Shown: positions 33,514-45,815, counted from the first letter of the stretch. The stretch: 64,000 bases of DNA from Bimuria novae-zelandiae CBS 107.79 (GCA_010015655.1 ML976688.1:438411-502410), one strand, 5' to 3'. Made by a program: numbers and translations. Notes: generated by a model from the letters alone, not told the origin.

Positions 33514-35901
33514 ATGACCACTCGTAACCATCGCGCGCAGTCGAGCGCGTCCATCTCGGTCCGCGGCGGCATCGTCACCCGTCCCACGAGCAGCGCGTCC
33601 ACCACAAGCCGCCATTCGTTCGATCAGCACGACCTCCAAGCACAATTCCAGCGCCAGCACCAGCCCACGCCGCCGCCCGGGTCCTTCAACCAGCACCTTC
33701 AGTACAACTCGTCGTTTGCAGGTCCGCTTCTCCAGGCCGCGCACCATGTCAGCCAGCAAGAGAATGTCGCCATGGACCCGGTTCACCAACTGGTGAGCTA
33801 TGTGGGAGACGCGCAGAACAACATGCTACCGCAGAACGGCCTGCCCCTGCAACACATCGACCCGAACGCAAATCATTCTTTCCAGTCGACGCAATCACAA
33901 TCGCAACACTTTCCTGTGGAGCAACAGCAGTTCATGGCGACCCCGATCGAGGTGGAGGAAAAGAAGAAGAAGGGCGGAGGACCTACGGCGCAGAATGACA
34001 AAGAGCTACGAGAAATGCTCCGCCACAATATTGGCCGCAAGCTGAAAGAGGTGGCCGCAGAAGTCCTCGCCACGGACCGCACATCGAGGTCGGAGAAGTC
34101 AAAACAGCTCTTCGCAATGCTCTGGCTGCAGCAGGCCTGTAGGATAGGGAAGACGTCAGTCCCGCGCAATCGCGTCTTTTCCAAGTACGCCAGTCGGTGT
34201 GCAGACGAGCGCGTCGTTCCTTTGAACCCTGCGTCTTTCGGTAAGTTGGTCCGCGTCATCTTCCCCAACATCCAGACTAGGCGGCTCGGTGTTCGAGGGG
34301 AGTCGAAGTACCACTACGTGGACCTCGAGATGATTGAGGACGACGACGAACCACAACCACCACGGCAAATGCCTCGGGTATCAGCCTCGCGCGCTTCGCT
34401 GAAGCGACACGACTCGTCGGCTTCTCAGTCCCGTATGGCTGCTGATACTGCCGCATTCCCGACCCAGCAACAACAGCCTTGTCCGACGCCCAGCTACTAT
34501 CCGCAGAACTCATCCAAAGGCCGCTGCTATGTCGACATTCACTCGCCCCAGACAGCAGGCTATGAGTACGAACTTCGGTTCCCTACCTCAGAGCTTCTCA
34601 ACAACGTGGAAGCAGATCCTTTGGAGATCACCATGCCGGATGTGTCGCCATATCTCCCCGAAGGAACGGATCCTGATGCTTCTGAGGCTCTTGTAGCTCT
34701 ATACAAAAGCCACATCACTTCGCTTGTCGATGCGGTGCGGTTCTGTAAAGAGAAGCAGTTCTTCCGGCTCTTCACTTCCTTTCAAGGAACATTGACCGTA
34801 CCTGTCGCAAAACTGTTCGCCATGGACAAGTTGAGCCCCTGGATCCGCGAGTGTGATTGGATGATGTATCAGAAGATGATTCGCAACGTTGCGCAACTCA
34901 CCCTCCAAGTTGCCCCTGCCCCAGTCCTCAAGTTTCTCGACAACGTCTGGAAATTGCTCCATTCACATATCAGCAAAGCCTTCCAGAACCTGCCTTCCAC
35001 CGTTCTCGTTGCTAAGCTGGAACCTGCGACAGTATTCTCCCATCTCCTCCGGCAGATGCTGCGCGTAAACTCGACGGCACACGCCGCGGCAGTTATGTTG
35101 ACCGTGGACGAGAACCGGGATCGCATGTGGGGTGACTATCAAGCATATGTCAACGTCAAGCGGATCATGGAGAATGAGCTACCACACTCTTGCAATCATG
35201 AGCTTGTGGCAGAGATTATGTCCAGAGAGATTCGCGGCATATTCCTCCCACTCAAGTCTGAGATGTGGCTACCTGATGGCACCTTCTACCAGATCACGAC
35301 GCCAGATCCTCCTGTCGATATCCTGCAGGAGACCGTGATCGACAGAATCGCTGCATTCCTCACAAGGCTCCCCTCCCGATTCCCTGATCTCTCAGCACGC
35401 ACGGTTCTTCATACCTTGAACGCTCTCAGTACGGCGATCCTGCGTGAGATCACTGTTGAAAATGGGCCCAGTTTCCAAGGCTGGTGGCTGACCAAGGTCT
35501 TTGTTGACGAAATGGCTGTTTGGCTAGCGTCTCTTGGAGGCTTCCTTTCGCACCAATTCCCTGTCCCGGATTCAAATAGCCCTGGCATACTTGGAGAGTC
35601 GATGAATGCTGGCATGGCGACAGGAAGTAGTGGCAGTCAGAACCAGAGCCGCTTCGGCAGCGAAGAATTCGGCGCCGGCACATCGTTCATGGGGGCTAAC
35701 GCAAATACTTCTATGCACAGTTCGAGCAGCTCGCATCAACACCGGCACATGGCTGCTGCGCACCAAGCTTTCGACCTGGAGTTTGCGCTCTCTCAAGACA
35801 GTGGTCTCGACGACAGCGGCATCAATCTTGACGACAACATCGAGGCCAAGTTTGCCGCCGCCATGCACCAGTTCCCCCATGTCTCGCAGATGCCTGCCTG
35901 A
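33514..35901 (+). CDS. RFX-family winged-helix transcription factor
   Basis: Intronless, 795 aa. Residues 1-150 are low-complexity and Gln/Ser/His-rich. The RFX DNA-binding domain lies at about 198-271, with AMLWLQQAC, VPRNRVFSKYASRC, PASFGKLVRVIFP and the hallmark TRRLGVRGESKYHYV. The following 380-640 region resembles the extended RFX dimerisation part (LDNVWKLLHSHISKAFQNL, MWLPDGTFY). The C-terminus is Ser/His-rich and acidic (DSGLDDSGINLDDNIE). RFX factors bind X-box DNA; fungal members act in the DNA-damage response (Crt1/Rfx1) or development. Which role this one has cannot be told from sequence. The start is the first in-frame ATG of the long frame, so an upstream coding exon is not excluded. 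Confidence 0.93.
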   Translation: MTTRNHRAQSSASISVRGGIVTRPTSSASTTSRHSFDQHDLQAQFQRQHQPTPPPGSFNQHLQYNSSFAGPLLQAAHHVSQQENVAMDPVHQLVSYVGDAQNNMLPQNGLPLQHIDPNANHSFQSTQSQSQHFPVEQQQFMATPIEVEEKKKKGGGPTAQNDKELREMLRHNIGRKLKEVAAEVLATDRTSRSEKSKQLFAMLWLQQACRIGKTSVPRNRVFSKYASRCADERVVPLNPASFGKLVRVIFPNIQTRRLGVRGESKYHYVDLEMIEDDDEPQPPRQMPRVSASRASLKRHDSSASQSRMAADTAAFPTQQQQPCPTPSYYPQNSSKGRCYVDIHSPQTAGYEYELRFPTSELLNNVEADPLEITMPDVSPYLPEGTDPDASEALVALYKSHITSLVDAVRFCKEKQFFRLFTSFQGTLTVPVAKLFAMDKLSPWIRECDWMMYQKMIRNVAQLTLQVAPAPVLKFLDNVWKLLHSHISKAFQNLPSTVLVAKLEPATVFSHLLRQMLRVNSTAHAAAVMLTVDENRDRMWGDYQAYVNVKRIMENELPHSCNHELVAEIMSREIRGIFLPLKSEMWLPDGTFYQITTPDPPVDILQETVIDRIAAFLTRLPSRFPDLSARTVLHTLNALSTAILREITVENGPSFQGWWLTKVFVDEMAVWLASLGGFLSHQFPVPDSNSPGILGESMNAGMATGSSGSQNQSRFGSEEFGAGTSFMGANANTSMHSSSSSHQHRHMAAAHQAFDLEFALSQDSGLDDSGINLDDNIEAKFAAAMHQFPHVSQMPA

Positions 35902-38067
35902 GTCGATCGACGTGGTTGGTGTGCATACCGACAGCTGCTGAACACAACGCTCTGCGCGACATCCTTACCCCAAGATGTACAGAACAGGTGTTGCGTCCCA
36001 AAGTCAACCAATATGACCCGACTTGGTGGTGCTCGACGACCTCCCATCAGAGCACCTCCTCATGATCTTTCAGTCCCGTCGCCGGCTTCCGAAATATCCA
36101 CCTTGGGGTATTACGTGGCATCTAGGCTTCATCTTTTCCCTTCTTCTCATGCTTTATGTGACACGACGTCTCCGACTTTACGACTCTCCCCCTCCCCAAA
36201 ACGGCCGCTCCCGTGGGTGCGTGCACCATGTTTATACATCTTAATTTTGTACATTCGCACCATGGCTACGCATACGGCGCTCATCGCCGTCGCTTTGCGC
36301 ACCTTTGGTCCACTGTCGCGGCGGAAATCTTGTTTTTGCCGTCGGGCTGGCGTTTTTGCTGATCGGTGCTTCAGCGCACGTATTTCGGTGAGTTTATTTT
36401 CCTGCTTCTTCGGTCGGCGCTGCGAGATGCGGTGTTGTTGTTGGGTTTTTTTCTTTCACTTTGGAGGTTGCATGTGTCAGTTTTGCTCTGTGGGCGTTTT
36501 TCTTCGCTTCTTGTATGATCTGTTTGGGAGGGTTCTGCATTGGGCGGCGTCAAGGACGTGGGGGTGGTTACTGCGAGCGTATGTGCCGGGATTCTTTGGC
36601 AGATGAGGGATATGGATGTTTCTGTTCAGTTGATGTTTCTTCTGCGTGTTTGAGTGATGTCGTGAATGAGGATCCAGGTTTGAAGGTCGTGAGGAGGGAG
36701 GTGCGTGTGAGTGAGGTGAGCAGGTTGCTAAGGTTGAAAGAAAGTTCTAGCACTGCATTGGCCTGTTACCGCGGTGATGGGGGAGCTACGGTAGCAACAG
36801 CACCTGGACTGGGGCTGGTGTTGCTGGGGAGACCTTGGTCTTTGCTTCGACGTAGCAGTCAGTGACTGTATGCTCCACGGTCCTGGTACGAGTGAAAGCT
36901 CTGTTAACAAGAATTCAAGGTCGGTCCGCCGGTCCACTCAAACAAGCTTCCAGATGGCGCTTCTAGCATACGGTTCTGAGTATAACTACTGTTGTATTAT
37001 CCGTAACCGGGTATAGCATACTTGACCTGTTAGCTTAGTGTCGAAGCACGTCCGCGTATGCATCGGTCGGCGGGCCGTGAAGGAAGAAGGTGTATTTGGT
37101 GACGCTGGAGTGAAGAGATGAGGTTCGTGATACTAACTTTGACACGTGGGTGTAATTTCGACATCGGTGTCGATGGAGTGTGAAAAGTGATGCAGGGACC
37201 GAGAGTGTTTTGGGTTGGGTTGGGTTGGGTTGGAGGCTGTGGTCGTGTTGGGCTAACATGGAGAGGCTCGTAACGTTTAGTGCAAGTTTGGAAGGCTTTG
37301 CGTGCAACACTAAGATGTGCGTCTGGATGGCGATGGTACGAAAGATCTGGTGAGTGGAGGTCTGGAGCGCGCGGTGAGTAGGAGGAGGTTGAAAACGTGG
37401 AAAGTCTTTCGGTGATGGATCATTGGAACGTTCACGAGTGGAATGATTCAGAGCATAGTTCTGATAATTCTTGGAATGAAGACTGGGGATAAACACTTAG
37501 GAATAATGGAGATATAGAGTGGCAGTTGGAGCAGCATGATGCCTTGATGTCCAGCTATGCAAATACTTTAGTAGAGGAGATAGGAGTATGAAATGAGTGT
37601 GCACGTAAAGTGTGCACAATGATGGTTTTGATTTGGTTGGAGAGGTATAGCATGTAGATAGCTGAGGGGAAAATCAAGGGAAAAGCAGTATCCTGGTGTT
37701 GCACTCTACCTTTCGGCGAGCCGCGGTGGCAGAGGTGCTAGGAGGATCCCGCAATTTGACAAATAAAAAAGAAAGGGAAAAGAAATGAGAGCCAGTCCAG
37801 TTTGCTCCATGTTCCCTCATCCAAGTACTCTTCTGCCTGCCGAGATAGAAGGGGGAAAGCATGCTCATGTGTGATGGACTTGATGGTCGTAAGTTCTGCA
37901 TCGCCGAACAAGGCTTTTGGGGCAGTTCAAGCAACTTTGCTCAGATGTGAACATGATTTATGGTAGATGTCGATGCAGTCTTCAAACCACGTCCTTTGTG
38001 ATCTGTCTTGTCCGCCAAGCAGATGTCCAACCGTAAGAATTCCTCGCCTCGAACCCCATTGATTCGC
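35902..38067. other. Intergenic region, 2.2 kb, no convincing gene
   Basis: It probably holds the 3' UTR of the RFX gene and of gene B, which is transcribed towards it. A 197-codon plus-strand frame at 36,013-36,606 is Cys/Phe-rich without domain features, and parts of 36,300-37,400 are biased to G and T on the plus strand. GGGTT is repeated four times at 37,211-37,233. Confidence 0.5.
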
Positions 38068-39373
38068 TCACTCCCTTCGCCGGCGCTGTGGTGCGGGCTC
38101 ATCCGTCTCCGAAAAATCTCGCCAAACTCGCTTCAAGAAGTGCTGTCCCTTCGGCTCTAGACCGGTGAAGGCTTGCTTGTACCTGATCTGCGCATTCGTG
38201 CTCTTCATATCGGCAAGCGGCATCTTCGACTCCAATTCGGTCAGCTCCTTCTTCTTTACTGCAACCTGGTTCTGGATGTCCTGGTATTCCCGACCGCCTG
38301 TTCTTCGAATTCTTGTGCCGCGCGCACATTTTCAAGGGTATATAGGACGCGTTTTCCGGATTGCGCCGATGATTCTGGAAGGACCGCAGATCGGGAAGAC
38401 GATGCCTGCACGATTGGGTTGTGCGAAGACGATGATGATATCGAGGGTACAGCAGAAGCAAGAACATTCCATAAAGGGACGTTAGGGAAGTTGGGTCTAG
38501 GAGATGGCGACTGCATGTTCTGCTGTCCTTCATTAGCTATGAAATCGCAAGGCGTGGATGAAAGGAACTTACCTGTCCGAGCTTGGTCGACGGAGGAGGA
38601 ATAGAAGACCCAAAGACTGTACCAGTGGTACGCCCCAGATCGGCAGAAGCTTGTGCCGAAGCGGCAGACATCGTAACATCATCGGCGAGGTCAATCCTCG
38701 TCGACTATAGGAGTTAGCTAACGTATAGAGTAGGGCCTGGGCCACTTACTATCCGATCTCCTGCAATACGGTTCCCGGAGAATGCGCCCGCGTTCTGCTT
38801 GAACTTCTCGCAGACGTTTTCGAGGCTGGTAATGAATGTCTGTGGGAGTCTCAAGACCTGTTTGAGCACAAATCCGTGGTGAAATGCATACAGCTTAATT
38901 AAGGCGATGAGTGACTTCTCACCGACGAATGGCTTGAAGGCTGGAGACAAATCTACTTCATCCTTCAATCGGGTGTGGTTGAAGAAGGTTGGTTGGTTCC
39001 CGTCCCGGGGGTCTTGGAAGTACGCCAGATTAGGCAATGTGCTACTAGTATTGTCTGCGTTCTTCTTGTTCTCGCTCTCGACAATGTAGACAATGATACT
39101 GTCTCCATTCGTCATCTTGCCTAGCTCGATCTTGAAGTCCGCCGCGGGGCGTATGGTTGAGGGGTGGTGGCTGTCGAGGGGAAGAATGACCACCTTCTCA
39201 TATTTTAGATAGTTGAGAAGTCGCGGGTCGTTCATGGTCTTCTTCACCAATTCGAAAGCGACTTGCGACCGGGTATCTGTACGCCTGAGGGCTATTGCGC
39301 TGCCTATGGCCGGTGGTGCTATAGGCATATTGTTGAGATGATCCGCCGCGGTGTGGAACCGGTTCCCTGACAT
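38068..39373 (-). CDS. Family copy B: unknown family with beta-rich block, coiled coil and basic tail; apparent 1-bp frameshift
   Basis: Copy B. A 5'UTR intron (39,442-39,379) ends 5 nt before the ATG. Exons: 39373-38750, 38704-38573 and 38522-38068; introns are 45 and 50 nt with GCTAAC or GCTAAT branch sites. Exon 1 (208 aa) contains VVILPLDSH, DFKIELGKM and IIVYIVESEN (block 1), a DPRDGNQPTFF loop, and SLIALIKLYAFHHGFVLKQ with FITSLENVCEKF (block 2). Exon 2 and early exon 3 form a Ser/Pro linker. The coil (VAVKKKELTELESK) and the tail PQRRRRE with stop 38,070-38,068 are in a frame one base out of register. The shift falls at the CCC at 38,289-38,291 (GGG on the coding strand). As written, translation ends at 38,256 after 340 aa; with one extra base it would be 403 aa. 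Function unknown. Confidence 0.8.
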
Positions 39374-39442
39374 CGCGCCTTATACCGTTAGCGAACAACG
39401 CGGTTGTATAAACGGGCACACACGTTCATCGGTATAACGTAC

Positions 39443-41490
39443 CTGTTGCTCTTGTTGGACTATCGCGATCGAAGTATAGGAGAGGAAGTAGGAGTGTAGG
39501 AGACAAGGAGGCGATCAATCCAAATCCCCAGTTAAATACATAACGAAAGTGAGGGAGATCTATTACCCTGCAGCCAGATCCTCAAGTAATTGGGGGAGAT
39601 TCCGAACTCTGCGGAACATGAAGAAGCTTCGCAAGGTAAGAGAAACCTGGGAGCCTCATCACGGCCTGGAGCATAGACAGAAACTTTATACAGACAGACC
39701 CGATGCTAGCAGGATGCGGAGAGATAGACTTTAAGTTGATATCAAGCTAGACTGAATTTTGGATTAATGGCGCGTATAGGTTACCTCGTCATTCGTGATG
39801 CTGATGGTTAAATGCAGGAAGATGAGCGTAACTATTGTGTAGAACGTGGAGACTGGGCAATCGTCAGGCCCAGTGAAAAATGAAGATTCCATTTAGAAAT
39901 CAGGTCTGCCTGTAGACATCTTTGACGAGCTGCCTACATGTGCTGTCCTTCATGTCAACAATGTAGAGAGCTCAAGCTGGACTTGGATCAGCGGAAGGAA
40001 GTGACGAGCGCCAAGCCACTATACACAAAGGGGCTAGATCATTATAGCATCCTCCACTCCACCTCATTGTCGCGTCTCGCCAGTGACCCTTCACGACCGA
40101 CACTGCATCGCATAACCATCGAATATCTATAGAGGAGGTACCCGACTACTAGGAAATGACGAATGCGCAGATTGTAACAAATTCGCAAACTTTCTTACAC
40201 CTCATTCCCTCCATTGCTTTATCAATTCATATCTGACGTCCACCGGATTCTTTGCGCTGTCTGGTTCAACCGGCCTGAGAGTGCACAGGTTCCAGCAAGT
40301 GGTGGGTGGGGGGAAGAGATGGAGCGGATAAGTGTGTTGTGGCAGCTTAGGCTCACCGCCGGAGCGCAACCCTCGCGCGTGCCCGCAACCCTGACGGCCC
40401 TTCAACTCATCAATTTCCAGCACCTCGCCTACCAGTAAAACATGTTTCCATCTCCCTTTCATCCTTCTCCATCCGTCTGAGAGGTTTCCGTATGTCGGAT
40501 TGTGTTTTCATTTAGAAAGAGTCGGAAACTCTGGGATCTAGGGTCGAACCGCCGTCTTTACTTGTCGCACACGTTCGCGCATCGAATTCGGCTGCGACAT
40601 TGGTATTCCATGGTACACGAGAGCAGTTTCCCCTACAAAATACCAACTTGACGCTAGTAGTGCGGCTCACCCCTTAAGGGCCTCGGAATTTTTTTCTAGC
40701 AAGCAAGCAGCAGCCTCATCACGAAGCCTCTTCACCACCACATTCCGTATCCAAAATACACAATCTCTAGCATCGATACGCCGAGACCGCACTTCTGGTA
40801 CAAAGGTGCGTCATAGTTTTGATGCAGTTCACGTGCGACATGGAGCACCTTCGCATTTGTCGCTCCCACCATGTGCTGGTCGTTCGATACCGAAGGAGCT
40901 GCACACGGCGAGAGTGCGGTTTGGATAATCAGCATATTCTGGTGCGGCAGCATGGGTGCTGGGCCAATCCTACGTGGGGCGAGCTCGCACATTTCCACAG
41001 CTACAATTACCGAACTGCTCCCAAAAGCTACAACATAGAGCTCGACCGTGTGGGTAGGCCTCAGCGTGCTACCTAGAGGACTGCGAATTATCTGTGGACA
41101 TCTGTTTGCGTAGAAGTTTGGGCCTGGCCGTCCTGGTCCCATGGATGGTCGATGAGTATATAGATTGGCGCTTCTCTTCGAGAAATCAGCGTGGAAATGT
41201 GCAGGCACGGTTCGTGCGAGATAGACTGTCACGGTACTTCGTGAACGCGAAATATAATTCCTGAACCAACTCCTCCCACTGGCGCGCGAACTCATGACCC
41301 AGCCTCCCCTAAAAACACACCTGCCTGTCTGCCTGCAGCTCAATCATTCGGCGACTTGGAGCTAGCGAGAGGGATTACCTCATTCGTCGTCCTGTCCCTT
41401 AAACCGTGCTTGCGACGCGAACGCTTCTTCCCGCGCTGCACCTCCACGCTTGCCCTCCACGCTTGCCCTCCGCAAACACAACCACCCATC
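39443..41490. other. Intergenic region, 2 kb
   Basis: Contains the promoter side of gene B and of the DDT/WHIM gene. ORFs at 40,202-40,462 (either strand) lack features. A 203-codon minus frame at 40,732-41,343 begins at a TTG and shows no recognisable domain; I do not call it. No tRNA or repeat was recognised. Confidence 0.45.
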
Positions 41491-43859
41491 ATGTCGACCT
41501 CCGACTCAGATCTGTCCTCACCCCCCGCAACCGACGACGAGATGCCTACCCAAGCCCCGCCTGCAAAAGGGACAAAGGCCGCTCAACAAAAGAAGAAGAA
41601 TGGGCTGATAATCAGCTACTTCGCGAAGAAGGAGCGCTCGGCGTCTCCGCCGCCGCGCAAGAAGCGCGCGCCTTCTCCACCGCATGAAGCAGTCCCGGAG
41701 GACAATTTTGACGTTGCTGTAGGTTCTTGTCGCGTCCGGCGCGTCGTTTCACGCCGTGATTCCAACCCCGCCGCTCGCAATGCCCGCCTCGAGTCTCCGC
41801 TAACTTATTTATGCTACAGTTTATTGTTATGTTCCGATCGCGATTCGCCGAGGCATTCCCGGCTAAGTGTCCTCATGTTGGACCGCAAGATCTCGAGCGA
41901 GGCGTTGCTAGCGACCCTCCCTCGTCGGAAGTGGAGAGCCTCCTTTGCGCCCTGCTTGGGCTGGTCAACAATCGCAAGAAGCCTGTCGAGTCAGTCTATC
42001 ATAACCCTGCATATACATTTGGACACTGCGGTCGCGTAACTGTACTAAAGGGGTGTGGGCAGAATCAATGCTAATGCTCGATAGGAAGGGACAGTACGGT
42101 CGCGCACTCGAGGAAGCTGTCCAGACCCAGAAGCACCAGTGGCCGACCTCATGGAACTACACCAACCCTCTACATGGCGGGCGCTCATTCAACACGATGT
42201 CAGCGACGGAGCGAGTGAGTCTCTTTACTATCTACTGACCCAGGTCGCTGCTAATAAACTTCAGCTTGGCTTGCTCAAGGCTCTGGTCCTGTGGAGCTTG
42301 AACCACTCCGAGATCGTCAAGAACATGATCAATACTTCATACAAGTCACGATCGACCAAGGACCGCGCCGACACGAACATCCCGCTGTCCGTGCAGCCCT
42401 GGGGCAAAGACAGCGACAAGCGACGATACTGGCTGATCCAAGGCCAGGACGATACATCTTTCCGTGTCTATCGGGAGAGCAATCCCACTCTGAAAAAAGT
42501 CGCTTGGTGGAGCGTGGCAGGCTCTATTGAGGAACTACAGGCGCTCGCGAAGAAGCTTGAGGAAGAAGACGGCCACCGTGATGCGAAGGCACTGGCCGAG
42601 CGCATCACTGCCGCCATCCCGCGCTTCGAGCTCACAGAAGAGGTAACCCATTTTTGCATCCGTTGCTTCTACCACCGCTGACGATCTCACAGAAGCGCAA
42701 GAAGCGCGCATACCGCCAGGAGCGTAAAGCCAAAATGGAGCGCCCCTCCCCATTCGTCTACGGCTTATACGAAGGTCGCACTCGCGGCAAGCGCACGCGA
42801 TACACGTATTCAGAGGCCGAAGAGGAGGACTCCGAGGCTGGCGTCAGACGGTCGACGCGCAACTCTGGCAGGGAATCGTCCGCTGCACCGGCAGGCCCCA
42901 CCGTCACCTCCAGCGGCCGCCAGGTCCGGTCTCGCGCGACGGGCTGGTACGGCGAGTCTTTACTCAGCGGGCAGAACACAGATCGCGCATCTCCTGCGAC
43001 GGGCGACTACGTACGATCTGATGCATCAGAGGAGCCGGAGCGTCCTGCCCATGGCCGTGCCACTCGTGCTGCGAATCGCGGAGCCGGCGTTGCGCAACCG
43101 ACGAAGCGCAACGTTGAAGCCTACAACGAGGATATGACCGATGAAGAGGATGCGACATCCTGGAACGGCGATGACGAGGAAGACGACGAGCCCGATCACA
43201 TGGATGTCGATGACGACGATGAAGAGGAATCCGAGGAGGAAGCCGACGCTGAGGACGAGCCACAACATCTTGTCGTCCGTCTAAAGTTCGGAAATAAACA
43301 ATCTCTGCAGTCCTTTGAAGCTGAGCCATCCGCACTTGCACAAAACGGCGTTGAGAAAACCGAGGAGTCCCAGCCCGCGCCCGTTACCACCGGCCCACCT
43401 ACTGGCATGGACGCAGCCCGCCAGCAGCCCATCCCAGCGGTGGCACCCGCGCCCGCAGCGACTGCAGCGCCGCCCGCCCAACCACTCCCACCACCCACGT
43501 CGCTCGTCTCAGCACTCCCTCCACAGGTCCATCTCCCACCTGCAGAGGACTTCAACGCTCTTCCTCCGGTCCCCTCAGTCGTGCAATCTAACGGGATACC
43601 TGTACAGCCCGTGGAGCCCGCCGCCGTCCCTCCCATCGCACCCGCCGTGCAGCTGCCTCTCGCACCCGCTAGCGACCCTCACACGCTCCCGCCGCTGGGC
43701 TCTCTGTTCCGCGCACCGACACCGCCGTACGGCGCACAGGAGGCGCCCAAACCCGACGTCCAAGCTGGGTTCCCGGTCGCGATGCCTGAGGCACCGCGCT
43801 CGCCTCAGCCGTATGCCGGCGCTTTGCAGGGTGCGCCTCCGACGGCTAACTGGCAGTAG
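41491..43859 (+). CDS. DDT/WHIM-type chromatin-associated protein
   Basis: Five exons: 41491-41718, 41820-41989, 42085-42214, 42265-42642 and 42693-43859, all phase-consistent, giving 690 aa. The start ATG at 41,491 (MSTSDSDLSSPPATDDE) is preferred over an upstream in-frame TTG. After a Lys-rich N-terminus (KKKNGLIISYF, PPPRKKRAPSPP) comes a DDT-like helical domain at about 72-150 (FRSRFAEAFP, LLCALLGLVNNRKKPVE, YGRALEEA). A WHIM-like segment follows (LGLLKALVLWSLNHSE, PLSVQPWGKDSDKRRYWLI, FRVYRE). The C-terminal half is disordered: AT-hook-like GRATRA and basic patches, then a long Asp/Glu tract and a Pro-rich end. DDT/WHIM proteins serve ISWI-type remodelers as nucleosome-spacing subunits; assignment to a given complex is inference. 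Confidence 0.85.
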
Positions 43860-44338
43860 AGTTGCTTGTTGGCGCAGGAGTAGCTTTTCCGTTGTTCTTT
43901 CGTCGCAACGAATTTCTCCAGAGCGCATTCATGCGCCAGGTGTTGTTGCTGATATGAAGGATTAAGTGCAGCATGTTGCTGTGGAGGTTTTCAGTGTATT
44001 TGTACCATAGGACTAGAGCGCACTTGACGGGCGCAGAAAAGGCGTTTTGAAAAGGCGGTCGTCTGTTTGATACAAGGCGCGCATGGGTGAGATACCTCGA
44101 GTTTACTTGGATTCTGCGCTTTACTGATGGATTGGTACAACATGCTCGCGTCCTGGTAGTACGAGTAGGGCGGTAATGAGATGTGTTGTTCACACAGAAA
44201 AGTGGTTGTTTATGTCCATAGTGATGCGTGACTCCGTCGCTATGCTAAATAGATATATGCCTCCACCGATGCCGCCCTCTGCGTTTTTATACCCAGGATA
44301 CAGGCGCTCGTCATCTGTACAAAGAGTTATGTTATACA
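43860..44338. other. Convergent 3' region between the DDT/WHIM gene and Mmm1
   Basis: 479 bp between the two stop codons; both 3' UTRs must lie or overlap here. No other feature seen. Confidence 0.5.
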
Positions 44339-45815
44339 TCATCTCGGTATACCCCCCGGCATCCTTTCAGAGACGTCTCTCGCACTCCACCCCCTATCCA
44401 ATTGACTCGTCGGTCTCCCCTGCTCCTTAAGATGCTCACCACGCCACCGCACCCCCTCCGTAGCCTCCCCTCGACTCCGACTGCGCTCCCCAGCGCGGAT
44501 CTCTGCCTCCCTCAACTTCTGCCCCTCAGCTTCTATCCGCGCTTCCAGCGAATCTTGCGGTAAACTCGTCAGTCTACCCTCCCGATCACGCTCCGGTATT
44601 GGAACCGTGTCGGGCGGCGATGTACTATCTCCACCTTCGTCGTCAGCCCCCGTCTCGGTGTCGCCCTCCTCGCCACCTCGCGTGTTCTTCTTGCGCGGCC
44701 AGAGCGACGGCAGGACGATTTGCTGGAAGCGCGGCTCGACGGCGCGCTCGTCGAACCAGGCGTGGACGCGGGACTCGATGAGCTGGGCGATCTTGGGAAC
44801 GTCCTGGAGGCGCGAGCGGGAGCCTACGAGCGAGCGGACCGAGAGGTCGAGGCGGTAGTCGTCGAGGAAGGTGAATGCCAGGGTCGTCGGACGGCGCGGT
44901 GTGCTTCGCTCACTACCGTTCGCAGACGGCGGACGCTCGTCTTCTGCCGCGGGCGTGGATGGCGGGGACGACGACGGGATGAAAGATACCGCGAGGGTGC
45001 CGGAGAAGCGCACGACGCTGACGGCCAGCGCGACGGGGAGAATTGCGACGCGCTCCTTGGGCCAGTTGAGCACTAGCGTCGTCTCGATGCCGAGCGTGAT
45101 GATGTCGCTCAGATCGACGTCCATGCGGGCTTGCAGCCGGCCTTCTTCCGTCCCGGATATCCCGCCACTGCCACCGGTTGAGAGGAATCCTTCTTCCGCC
45201 GGCATCACGCGGCAGTTGCTGAAGATGGGGAACTCGTCGCCCAGTGCGATCTCCGTCACTTTGATCTCCCCGAGGAAGGAGGGCTTGCTGCCTGTGTTGA
45301 GCACATCGGTCAGGCTCGTGAGGACTGCGCCGTCCTGCCGTGCGTCGTCGCGGAGTTGGGCGATTGTTTGGGCGATCAGCACGTTGAACCAGTCTAGGCT
45401 TTCTGGCTGGTGGCCTTTCACGTTGTAGTACGTCTTTGCGAGGATCGCACCGACACTGGGTCCGCCGGCACCTGCTGCTTCTCGTATGATATTCCGCGAG
45501 GACTTCGGACGGAGTGGGTTGGTGGTGCTATTCGAGCGCGTGCGTTGGTGGAGGGAGTACTGGTGTGCGAGGGTGCGGGCTCGTCGGAGGGAGGAGAGAT
45601 GGACCGCGCGGTCGTCGGCGGATGGCAGTTCGCCGAAGATGAAGAACTTTATGAAGACGAAGATAATCAACGCGATCGAGAGCTGGCCTAGGAGGAAGCC
45701 TTGTGTGAAGGAGAGACTGCAAAGTACATTAGCACAGGGAGGGGTATGGCATCGGTGCGCCGTACGTCGATCCTTGTGACACTGGCTGCGGAACGGGGGT
45801 AGGCACTTGAGCCAT
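44339..45815 (-). CDS. MMM1: Mmm1, ERMES complex subunit with SMP lipid-transfer domain
   Basis: Two exons, 45815-45766 and 45716-44339, give 475 aa. The first exon is short (MAQVPTPVPQPVSQGS) and the 49-nt intron has a GCTAATG branch and a TTGCAG acceptor. A single transmembrane helix at about 23-45 (GFLLGQLSIALIIFVFIKF) follows a short luminal N-terminus. The SMP domain then includes SLDWFNVLIAQTIAQ, SLTDVLNTGSKPSFLGEIKVT, FPIFSNCRV, DLSDIITLGIETTLVLNWP, ESRVHAWFDE and IVLPSLWP. An acidic and basic disordered stretch sits inside and after the domain. Known role: ER anchor of the ER-mitochondria encounter structure, moving phospholipids together with Mdm10, Mdm12 and Mdm34. High certainty. 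Confidence 0.96.

Noticed and set aside
33382..33789. Minus-strand ORF overlapping the RFX start
   Set aside because: Antisense to the coding Gln/Ser-rich N-terminus of the RFX protein.
36013..36606. 197-codon plus-strand ORF after the RFX gene
   Set aside because: Cys/Phe/Arg-rich composition from G/T-biased DNA, no features; probably 3' UTR.
40530..40560. Box-B-like GGTTCGACCC on the minus strand suggesting a tRNA
   Set aside because: No pairing T-stem, anticodon arm or acceptor stem can be built around it.
40732..41343. 203-codon minus-strand ORF
   Set aside because: Starts at TTG, no domain-like pattern, overlaps the likely promoter of the DDT/WHIM gene.
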